Made by a program: the position numbers and the translations under genes. 13,978 bases of DNA from an uncultured Kiloniellales bacterium (GTDB taxonomy: Bacteria > Pseudomonadota > Alphaproteobacteria > Kiloniellales > JAKSDN01): assembly GCA_937974415.1 (NCBI GenBank), contig CALJXB010000374.1:1-13978 (forward strand), read 5' to 3'. The notes below the pieces were generated by a model. It searched no databases and was not told the DNA's origin. It saw nothing but the letters and a program-made list of their open reading frames with translations. Positions 6,774 to 12,366 of this stretch are shown piece by piece (position 1 is the stretch's first letter; each line of letters opens with the position of its first letter).

Positions 6774-7189
6774 CACCGCTGGATGAGATCGAATATCGCC
6801 TCGAGCAACTGTCTTCGGGCGGCCATCACGACAAGCAGACCGCGGCCGAGCTGCTCTGCCTCGGCGAGGAGGTGCTCGGGCACTGGATCGTCGCGCGCGG
6901 CGAAACGCCGACCCGGGACCGGCGCGAGGGCTTTCGCCTGCTGGCATTGCACCGCCAGGGCGCCAAGGGCACGCCGAGCTTCAACGCCTGCCGCGAGACC
7001 TGCCGCGAATTGGTCTACCGCTACAACCTCGTCATGAACGAGCCGGACCCCGCGAAAGCGGCGGTGACCGCCGCCATGGCCGTGCTGGTGGCCAAGCACC
7101 TCTTTCTCTTCGTGTCCGGAAAGATGGAGGTTGAAGGCTTGGGGGAATTCTGCTGTTCCTCCAGGGCGCTTCGTCAGGCCTCGCAATAA
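6770..7189 (+). CDS. Small Cys-containing conserved-position protein between shdrB2 and lbpA, unknown function
   Basis: This is a 139-residue soluble protein that I do not recognise. Its start ATG overlaps the shdrB2 stop (ATGA), with AAGGAG at 6753-6758 upstream, so translation is almost certainly coupled. The frame is open far upstream through shdrB2, but those upstream codons are out-of-frame shadow. It looks helical and charged. Cys30 lies in AELLCLGEE, Cys74 and Cys78 form CRETC, and a Cys-Cys pair is at 128-129 in GEFCCSSRALRQ near the C-terminus. A hydrophobic segment (AAVTAAMAVLVAKHLFLFV, about 97-115) could be a buried helix. There are no CxxC or Fe-S motifs. Its place inside the operon, just before lbpA, implies a role in the sHdr-LbpA cycle, such as assembly or sulfur handling. 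That is inference only. Confidence 0.8.
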   Translation: MTPLDEIEYRLEQLSSGGHHDKQTAAELLCLGEEVLGHWIVARGETPTRDRREGFRLLALHRQGAKGTPSFNACRETCRELVYRYNLVMNEPDPAKAAVTAAMAVLVAKHLFLFVSGKMEVEGLGEFCCSSRALRQASQ

Positions 7190-7233
7190 GCACCAAGGAA
7201 ACGGTCGCGGCCTGTTAGCTAGGGAGAACTTCA

Positions 7234-7674
7234 ATGCCGGTGGTGCGTGGTTGCCAGTTTCCCGACGAACTCCTCTACGACGTGGAGAACCACATCTGGA
7301 TCCAAGAGGTCGCCGACGGAAACCTCAAGCTGGGCATGACCTCGGTCGCCGTGGCCATGGCGGGTCAACTCGTCGCCTTCACGCCCAAGAAAGTGGGCCG
7401 CAGCGTCAAGGCCGGGAAGTCCTGCGCCACGATCGAATCGGGCAAATGGGTCGGCCCCGCGAAATCTCTTGCCGCCGGGGAGATCGTCGAGATCAACGAG
7501 GACATGGTCGAGACCCCCAGCCTGGCCAACGACGACCCCTACGGGCGCGGCTGGCTGGTCATCCTCAAACCCGAGGACTGGGGCTCGGTCAAGGGGAGTT
7601 TGACGCCGGGGGCCGAGGTGGCGGCGCCCTACGAGGCCAAGATGGCGGCCGACGGCTTCGACGGCTGCGCTTAG
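7234..7674 (+). CDS. lbpA: Lipoate-binding protein LbpA (GcvH-like) of the sHdr pathway
   Basis: This is a 146-residue single lipoyl-domain protein related to glycine cleavage H protein. In sHdr bacteria LbpA, not GcvH, carries the lipoamide on which sulfur is bound and oxidised. The domain starts with a GcvH-like beta strand pattern (YDVENHIWIQEV, LKLGMTSVA). The lipoylated residue should be Lys71 in IESGKWVGPAKS; the SGKWVGP surround differs from the ESVKA context of glycine-cleavage GcvH. There are three cysteines: Cys7 (RGCQF), Cys64 (GKSCAT) and Cys145, the penultimate residue (DGCA). The ATG at 7234 follows AGGGAG (7221-7226) by 7 bases. It is the last gene of the sHdr operon and is followed by a probable terminator. 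No glycine-cleavage P or T genes are nearby, which argues against an ordinary GcvH. Lipoate attachment would need the sLpl/LipS/LipT enzymes, which are not in the window. Confidence 0.92.
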   Translation: MPVVRGCQFPDELLYDVENHIWIQEVADGNLKLGMTSVAVAMAGQLVAFTPKKVGRSVKAGKSCATIESGKWVGPAKSLAAGEIVEINEDMVETPSLANDDPYGRGWLVILKPEDWGSVKGSLTPGAEVAAPYEAKMAADGFDGCA

Positions 7675-7717
7675 AGCTAGGCCGCTCGCCGGCTGTTTGG
7701 CAGGTGGGACGAATGGC

Positions 7718-7743
7718 GGCTCGGCCAGCCGGGCCTTGATTTT
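7718..7743 (+). terminator. Probable rho-independent terminator after lbpA
   Basis: Bases 7718-7724 (GGCTCGG) can pair with 7729-7735 (CCGGGCC), seven pairs including one G-U, around the four-base loop CCAG. A T-rich tail TTGATTTT (7736-7743) follows at once. It lies 44 bases past the lbpA stop, where the sHdr operon should end. No folding energy was computed. Confidence 0.5.
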
Positions 7744-7772
7744 GATATCCCGTTGGGCTCAATATCACATTC
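7743..7772 (+). promoter_or_regulatory. Candidate operator/promoter element before the soxS-like gene
   Basis: TGATAT (7743-7748) and ATATCA (7762-7767) are exact reverse complements around a core that holds CCC and GGG. The block ATATCCCGTTGGG (7745-7757) followed by ATATCA closely matches ATATCCTGGTGGG followed by ATATCA at 457-475, upstream of dsrE3C. The 13-base part agrees at 11 positions, and here there are four extra bases before ATATCA. Such an AT-edged dyad just before the coding start could be a repressor site. The role is inferred. Confidence 0.4.
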
Positions 7773-8252
7773 ATGGATTGTAAAGTGAGTGGCCAGGCCT
7801 ACGCTTGCAGGACGCGATGCGATGAGGATCCGTCGTGCGGCACGCGCGGGCTCGGTGGGCGGTGGCCGCCCCTCGGGCATGCATTGGCCGTCGGGATTTG
7901 GCTTCTGGCCCTCACGTTACCCACGGCCGAAAGTGCGGAACTGGTGATGTTCGAGGCACCGTCATGCGAATGGTGCGAGGTATGGGACGACGAAGTCGGC
8001 GTGGTCTATGCCAAGACCAGCGAAGGGCGCCTGGCGCCATTACGCCGTGTCGCCATCCATGATCCGCGGCCGTCGGATCTCATCCCCATCGCCGGGGTGC
8101 GCTACAGCCCGACATTCGTGCTGTTGGACCAGGGACGTGAAGTGGGCCGGATCGTGGGCTACCCGGGTGAAGACCATTTTTGGGGATTGCTCCAGGTCCT
8201 GCTCGACAAGCTGCCCCGGTCATCGGGGCCGCAAACCTTTGGAGACATGTGA
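7773..8252 (+). CDS. soxS: SoxS-like exported thioredoxin-fold protein
   Basis: This is a 159-residue protein with a thioredoxin-fold domain in its C-terminal two thirds. The motif APSCEWCEVW has redox Cys65 and Cys68 (CxxC), and the cis-proline is in YSPTFVLL (Pro113). The block ELVMFEAPSCEWCEVWDDEV and the following KTSEGRLAPLRRV resemble SoxS, the periplasmic thiol-disulfide protein that keeps the SoxYZ sulfur carrier active in sox clusters. A hydrophobic stretch (HALAVGIWLLALTLPTAESA, about 36-55) looks like a signal peptide ending at a SA-type cleavage site. It is preceded by an unusual Cys-containing N-terminus, so the start is doubtful; GTG at 7785 and TTG at 7887 are alternatives and none has a good ribosome binding site. 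Two bases separate its stop from the next ATG. No soxYZ gene is in the window. Confidence 0.75.
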   Translation: MDCKVSGQAYACRTRCDEDPSCGTRGLGGRWPPLGHALAVGIWLLALTLPTAESAELVMFEAPSCEWCEVWDDEVGVVYAKTSEGRLAPLRRVAIHDPRPSDLIPIAGVRYSPTFVLLDQGREVGRIVGYPGEDHFWGLLQVLLDKLPRSSGPQTFGDM

Positions 8253-8254
8253 CC

Positions 8255-8773
8255 ATGAAGTGCCTAAAGACCCGCTTGGCAGCCACCACCCTGGCGATGA
8301 CATTCGCCTTGGCTTTGACGACAGCGCCGAAGGCTCTGGCACAGGAGGCTCTCGTCACCTTCAAGGTGCTCAGCCCGGAGACCGCGATGAAGGCCGCACA
8401 GGCCGCCCTCGACAGTTGCCGCGAGGAAGGCTACCAGGTGAGCGTGGTGGTGGTGGATCGATTCGGTGTCGCGCAAGTCCTCATCCGCGACCGCTTCGCC
8501 GGTCCGCATACACCTTCGACGGCCAGGCGAAAAGCGTGGACGGCGGTGAGCTTTCGCACCGACACGGTGGAGCTGAATGCCCTGACGGAGGCCAACGAGT
8601 TTTCCGCCGTGCGCCATGTCGACGGCGCACTGATGGCCGGCGGCGGCGTGCCCATCGAGGCGGCCGGCTCGATCGTCGGCGGCATCGGAATCTCCGGGGC
8701 TCCGAGCGGCAAGCTCGATGACGACTGCGCCCGCGCGGGGATCGCGGCCATCGAGGACGACATCGCCTTCTGA
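8255..8773 (+). CDS. Secreted GlcG/HbpS-family (DUF336) protein
   Basis: This is a 172-residue protein of the GlcG/HbpS family. Some members bind heme and sense redox state outside the membrane; others have no known function. A clear Sec signal peptide is present: MKCLKTRL, a hydrophobic core, then a cleavage site near APKALAQ-EA (about residue 30). The mature part carries the family pattern: a helix (ETAMKAAQAALDSCREEG), a central strand VSVVVVDRFGVAQVLIRD, the conserved HTPSTARRKAWTA segment, and the glycine-rich end GALMAGGGVPIEAAGSIVGGIGISGA. The ATG at 8255 follows GGAGA (8240-8244) by 10 bases and lies two bases after the soxS-like stop. A longer frame from 8180 overlaps that gene and would hide the signal peptide, so it was rejected. 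Such genes recur in sulfur-oxidation clusters, so a periplasmic redox or heme role is plausible, but no axial ligand is assigned. Confidence 0.82.
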   Translation: MKCLKTRLAATTLAMTFALALTTAPKALAQEALVTFKVLSPETAMKAAQAALDSCREEGYQVSVVVVDRFGVAQVLIRDRFAGPHTPSTARRKAWTAVSFRTDTVELNALTEANEFSAVRHVDGALMAGGGVPIEAAGSIVGGIGISGAPSGKLDDDCARAGIAAIEDDIAF

Positions 8774-8843
8774 GCGGCGGATGGACTCGGGACCTGACAA
8801 GGGCCACGGCCGCGTGGCACGCAATGCAAAGGTGAAGACCCTC

Positions 8844-9161
8844 ATGGATGCGCCCCTGCCCCCGACCATGCTCACCAAACTGGTCCGTAATACCCGAGAG
8901 GCCTCCCAGTTCCTCAAGGCGTTGGCCAACGAGAACCGGCTGATGCTGCTCTGCATCCTGTCCGAGGGCGAGTATTCGGTGACCGAGCTTGAGACCCTAT
9001 TGGAGATCAGGCAGCCCACCTTGTCTCAGCAGCTCGCCAGGCTTAGGGCCGACGATTTGGTGACCACCCGCCGGGACGGCAAAGCCATCTACTACAGCCT
9101 GGCGAGCGAAAAGGCGCGCGAGACCATGGAGCTTGTATACAAGCACTTCTGTAAAGACTGA
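8844..9161 (+). CDS. shdrR: ArsR-family repressor, BigR/SoxR/sHdrR type with a paired-cysteine switch
   Basis: This is a 105-residue winged-helix repressor. The core reads ASQFLKALANENRLMLLCIL, then YSVTELETLLEIRQPTLSQQLARLR (recognition helix) and VTTRRDGKAIYYSL (wing). Cys37 in LMLLCIL and Cys103 in KHFCKD are 66 residues apart. The persulfide-sensing repressors BigR and sHdrR have a Cys pair at the same spacing, and there per- or polysulfides link the two cysteines and release DNA. The metal-binding ELCVCDL motif of classical ArsR is absent. The start is chosen at 8844 because GGTGA (8831-8835) lies 8 bases upstream; in-frame ATGs at 8781 and 8718 would add 21 or 42 residues and have no proper ribosome binding site. 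It ends the small operon. It is the obvious candidate regulator of the sHdr operon and of its own unit, but a sox-type role cannot be excluded. Confidence 0.85.
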   Translation: MDAPLPPTMLTKLVRNTREASQFLKALANENRLMLLCILSEGEYSVTELETLLEIRQPTLSQQLARLRADDLVTTRRDGKAIYYSLASEKARETMELVYKHFCKD

Positions 9162-9163
9162 GA

Positions 9164-9195
9164 GGCAATCACATCAGGCGCGGGTTTGGATTGCC
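9164..9195. repeat. Inverted repeat after the ArsR gene
   Basis: GGCAATC (9164-9170) and GATTGCC (9189-9195) are exact reverse complements with an 18-base loop. The repeat begins three bases after the stop of the repressor gene. No T-run follows, so a role as intrinsic terminator is weak. Confidence 0.35.
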
Positions 9196-9411
9196 GCCTC
9201 CCGGCCGTAGACCCGGTGCCAGCCGCTCTCATTGTTCTCGCAACGCACGGCGCCGCCTGATCAACGGCGATCGCGATACGGCCCCAATGCTCGCCGTGCC
9301 GCAGCTTGTTCGATCTCCGAGATTACTATCCTGCCGATCGCCTTGGGGGCAAAATCGCGGGTTCAAGGAGCATTGTCCGAACGGCCGCAATCTGATCCGC
9401 AAGCTGCCGTT

Positions 9412-9459
9412 GCGAATGGCTCCAGTGAACGGCCGTTTCTGGTCGGAAATTGCCATTCG
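9412..9459. repeat. Imperfectly nested palindrome
   Basis: CGAATGGC (9412-9419) and GCCATTCG (9452-9459) form an exact 8-base inverted repeat. The 32 bases between them hold a perfect 10-base palindrome AACGGCCGTT (9428-9437). This AATGGC-GGCC-GCCATT style resembles dispersed repeats I associate with intergenic regions of alphaproteobacteria. That resemblance is from memory and was not searched. Confidence 0.5.
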
Positions 9460-9480
9460 ACTTGCCTGAAGACGATAGCC

Positions 9481-9515
9481 TGATCCGGATTTTCGCTGAT
9501 ACCGAAATCCGGTCA
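9481..9515. repeat. Inverted repeat with CCGGATTT arms
   Basis: CCGGATTT (9485-9492) and AAATCCGG (9505-9512) are exact reverse complements with a 12-base loop. The pairing extends outward as TGA/TCA with one bulged base. No T-run follows. It could be an insertion-sequence end or a hairpin; neither is shown. Confidence 0.5.
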
Positions 9516-9621
9516 CCCCAAAAGGCAAGAATCGACCCAACCCAGTCGTTCATGGCCGGTGGCGCGGTTGTCGTCTATCGAGTCACAAAACGGTCGTCCA
9601 GCTCTGGCAATCGATTGGGCT

Positions 9622-9658
9622 GTTGATAGTCAACGACTGAGGTTGGCCTGCTCAACCT
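9622..9658. repeat. Two adjacent short dyads
   Basis: GTTGA-TAG-TCAAC (9622-9634) is a 5-3-5 dyad of the size of a regulator binding site. It is followed at once by AGGTTG (9640-9645) and CAACCT (9653-9658), a 6-base inverted repeat with a 7-base loop. No gene adjoins them, so function is unknown. Confidence 0.4.
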
Positions 9659-10145
9659 AGACGGGAACCCAATCCCAACTCATCCAACATATCATCTTCG
9701 CGTCCCATAGTTCGGCGGTGTGAGGGCCCTCGTGATGCTAAGGACAATGCGGTGACGAACAGTGGCTTAATTTGCCCGTATGGGATCGTGGTAGTTTCCA
9801 GACTCCAAACTTTCACTTTCAACAGGACTCCCAGCGATTCAAAGCGAGCCAACGGCGAAGCTCATCCTTTTCCGATTAGTGACGTCACATACCCATCTCA
9901 TAGAAGGGGTGAGCAGAATCGAAAAGAGCTGCCAGCATGTCGACATGGGAGACTGTGGAACGGCGATGCAACACGCATATTCTTGACACGGACCGCCGCC
10001 TTCGTGCTTGCCGGGCTTCCGGATGAGCATGCATTGAAGCTCTAGTTGTTGCAGAGTCGGAAACCTCAAGAACTGAGTGTACCTGCAGGCGCATTCTGGT
10101 TCGCTCGCACGAGGCCGCTAATTACGGAATCAGCAATTTGAGCTA

Positions 10146-10163
10146 CCAATCGATTGGCCGGCC
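10146..10163. repeat. Overlapping perfect palindromes
   Basis: CCAATCGATTGG (10146-10157) is a perfect 12-base palindrome and overlaps the 8-base palindrome GGCCGGCC (10156-10163). The 11-mer CAATCGATTGG also occurs at 9608-9618 in the same gene-free region. No neighbouring promoter or gene start explains them. Confidence 0.4.
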
Positions 10164-10773
10164 GTACAAGCTAAATCGTACCGGCAAAATGTCATGCGCT
10201 ATACCGTGCGTTCATTGTACCACTCTCGATGTATCACCTTTTAGAACTTGAGCATTCCGCATGGAGTCGACCTATCAAGAATTGTCTTGCGGTCGTCAAG
10301 GCGCCGAAGCTCGGGCGGAGTCCTAAGTGTGGGATTAGCTAAGAGAGGCTAGATCAGAAATTGCGGGATTCGCAACCCACATTCAGCCATTCTGACAATA
10401 TGCGCAATCTTTCGCTTCTCAGATGCGTTGAGCCGGGATAGTATTTTTGCTCTCACTTAACCCTCACCACTTCACAGGGAGGACGGCGCGAGGTAGGAGC
10501 CTTGGTGGTCAACCAAACGGCTTATTCCTTTCGGACCGAACCGGACCCGCACGTCCCGATTTCTCGTCGCGACGTGATAAGACGGAGGTGAACGACTCGC
10601 CTCCCAGCGATCATGACACTGAGCTTGGTTGCGAAAAATGGTGGCGGAGGCGGCGGCACTCACGAAAGGTGACAGTGTCGAGTGTCTGATGGCTGGGCGA
10701 ACGGATCACGCGGGACCGTCTCAAACTAAGGTCTGCAGGCCCATTCATTGGCTAAACAAGGGAGGAAGAAGAG

Positions 10774-12366
10774 ATGGAAAGAATCGAGTCCTGCGTTCGG
10801 CAGTTCGAAGCCGGGAGGATGTCCCGGAGACAGTTCGTCAAACGTCTCACCGGTCTAGGTCTATCGGCCTCACTCGTAAGTACCATACTAGCGGCTTCGA
10901 GTTCGCGCGCATCGGCCGACACTCCAGTGAAGGGAGGTCGGTTGAGGATTGGATTTACGGAGGGGAGTCAAAAGGAACACTGGGATCCGGCGCGACGATA
11001 CAGCCGGATGATGAATGGCCGCAATAATTCGGTATACAACACGCTGATTGATGTCAACTCCGAGTTGAAGCCGGAACCCGCTTTGGCGGAGTCCTGGGAC
11101 TCGAACGATGCTGCGGATGAGTGGGTGTTCAAAATCCGCAAGGGCGTGGAATTCCATGATGGACGCAGCTTGCGGGCGGAGGATGTGGTCTTTTCGATCA
11201 GCCGTGTGATGGATCCGGATCTGGGTTCGGGTGGGAAGTCCTTCGTGTCGGATATCGAGGATATTCGCGTCGAAGATCCGCACACCGTACGTATCAAACT
11301 CCAATCGGCGAACGTCGATTTTCCCATGTTTTTCGGGGCCGACTTTCTGCACATCATTCCGGAAGGCACCAGCGACTTCAGCACCGCCAACGGCACGGGC
11401 CCCTTCAAGGTCGAGTTCTTCGAAGCTGGCCGCAGTGCGCTGGTCGTGCGCAATCCGAACTACTGGAAGAGCGGACTCCCGCACCTGGACGAAGTCGAAA
11501 CGTTTGCCATCTCCGATGACGTGGCACGTTTGAACGCGTTGATCTCCGGGGATATTCACTGCCTGCAAGGACTCAGTCCCACGCTGGTTGACAAAGTCAA
11601 GGACACCACGGGCCTGGAGTTGTTGTCGACTCCCTCGGGATACCGCGTGCCTGCGATCATGCGGACCGATACACCTCCGTACGATGACCCGAATGTCCGT
11701 CTTGCACTGAAGCTCCTGATCGATCGGGAAAAGTATAATCAGATCGTGTATCGGGGCCTCTCCACAGTCGGCAACGATCATCCGGTTGGCCAGATCTATC
11801 CCGAGTACTGCGACGAAATCCCAATCCGCGAATACGATCCCGATCAAGCGAAGTCCTTGCTCAAGAAGGCCGGATACCTGGATCACACCTTCGAGTTGTT
11901 GGTGTCGACGGTCGGAATCGGCGCTCTCGAAGGCGCGCAGGTGTATAGCCAAATGGCGGCGGCTGCCGGGGTCAACGTCAAGGTCGTCCGAGTTCCGACC
12001 GACGGGTTCTGGGACGCCGTCTGGATGGTGAAGCCCTTCCATTGGGCCCATTGGTCCATGCGTTCGACCGCCAACCTACAGCTGGCGGTCGCGTTCAAGT
12101 CGGACTCATCCTGGAACGACACCTTCTGGTACAAGGATGACTTCGACAAGCTGCTTCTGGAGGCGAGAGCCACGTTCGACGAAGCACGGCGCAAGGAACT
12201 TTATTGCGCCATGCAGCAAATGGTTCGCGACGATGCCGGGCAAATCATTCCGGCCTTTCCCAACATCATCGATGCGGTGTCGAGCAACGTGAAGAACATC
12301 ACGCTACATCCGCTCGGCTCCCTGGGTAATCTGAAGATCCAGAACGACTGCTGGCTTGAAGCATGA
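10774..12366 (+). CDS. Tat-exported ABC transporter substrate-binding protein, family 5 (peptide/nickel type)
   Basis: This is a 530-residue periplasmic binding protein (SBP_bac_5, DppA/OppA/NikA group) that captures a ligand for the permeases encoded next. The N-terminus has a textbook twin-arginine signal, SRRQFVK at residues 17-23. A hydrophobic stretch and an ASA cleavage site near residue 48 follow. Family hallmarks include KGGRLRIGFTEG at the mature start, LKPEPALAESW, the EFHDGRSLRAEDVVFSISR block (about 130-148), and NGTGPFKVEFF before the second lobe. The C-terminal lobe has VRLALKLLIDREKYNQIVYRG and YDPDQAKSLLKKAGY. Length fits the family (500-550). A strong ribosome binding site, AGGGAGGAAG, lies just before the ATG. 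The stop overlaps the dppB-like start (ATGA). The ligand cannot be deduced; Tat export suggests folding or cofactor loading before export, and is also common for this family in alphaproteobacteria. Confidence 0.9.
   Translation: MERIESCVRQFEAGRMSRRQFVKRLTGLGLSASLVSTILAASSSRASADTPVKGGRLRIGFTEGSQKEHWDPARRYSRMMNGRNNSVYNTLIDVNSELKPEPALAESWDSNDAADEWVFKIRKGVEFHDGRSLRAEDVVFSISRVMDPDLGSGGKSFVSDIEDIRVEDPHTVRIKLQSANVDFPMFFGADFLHIIPEGTSDFSTANGTGPFKVEFFEAGRSALVVRNPNYWKSGLPHLDEVETFAISDDVARLNALISGDIHCLQGLSPTLVDKVKDTTGLELLSTPSGYRVPAIMRTDTPPYDDPNVRLALKLLIDREKYNQIVYRGLSTVGNDHPVGQIYPEYCDEIPIREYDPDQAKSLLKKAGYLDHTFELLVSTVGIGALEGAQVYSQMAAAAGVNVKVVRVPTDGFWDAVWMVKPFHWAHWSMRSTANLQLAVAFKSDSSWNDTFWYKDDFDKLLLEARATFDEARRKELYCAMQQMVRDDAGQIIPAFPNIIDAVSSNVKNITLHPLGSLGNLKIQNDCWLEA

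Larger units (their letters stand above)
9162..10773. other. 1.6-kb low-GC intergenic region with inverted repeats, no convincing gene
   Basis: The sequence turns visibly less GC-rich straight after the ArsR gene and stays so until the ABC operon. Open frames here are all short (103 codons or fewer), exist on both strands with equal quality, lack ribosome binding sites and resemble no family I know. No tRNA, rRNA or CRISPR repeat unit was found by eye. Inverted repeats are concentrated in 9164-9658. The region may be an eroded insertion sequence or diverged intergenic repeat, but no transposase residues can be identified. Confidence 0.6.

Noticed and set aside
5652..6947. 431-codon open frame on the minus strand opposite shdrB2
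   Set aside because: It is an antisense shadow of GC-rich coding sequence: low-complexity Arg/Ala/Gly/Val composition, no ribosome binding site, no family features, while the plus strand holds a complete canonical HdrB.
7234..7674. lbpA as an ordinary glycine-cleavage gcvH
   Set aside because: The lipoyl-lysine context is SGKWVGP, the gene ends an sHdr operon, and no gcvT or gcvP is nearby.
8718..8843. Longer starts for the ArsR gene (8718 or 8781)
   Set aside because: The 8718 start overlaps the preceding gene by 56 bases and the 8781 start has no spaced ribosome binding site. The extra residues are of low complexity and outside the usual family length. 8781 remains possible.
9229..9540. 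Minus-strand 103-codon frame as an insertion-sequence or transposase remnant
   Set aside because: Phrases such as GFRYQRKSGSGYRLQ feel like those of short hypothetical proteins near mobile elements, but no catalytic residues or matched terminal repeats can be shown, so it is not called as a mobile element.
9752..10045. 97-codon plus-strand frame in the gene-free region
   Set aside because: It has no ribosome binding site, no family resemblance and overlapping minus-strand frames of similar quality; treated as chance.
10584..10672. GGAGGTGA followed by a 19-codon frame starting at 10613
   Set aside because: The spacing of more than 20 bases is too large for a ribosome binding site, and the peptide is a low-complexity glycine run.
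10888..12051. 387-codon minus-strand frame opposite the binding-protein gene
   Set aside because: The opposite strand encodes a full-length family 5 binding protein with a Tat signal. The antisense frame has no recognisable domain.
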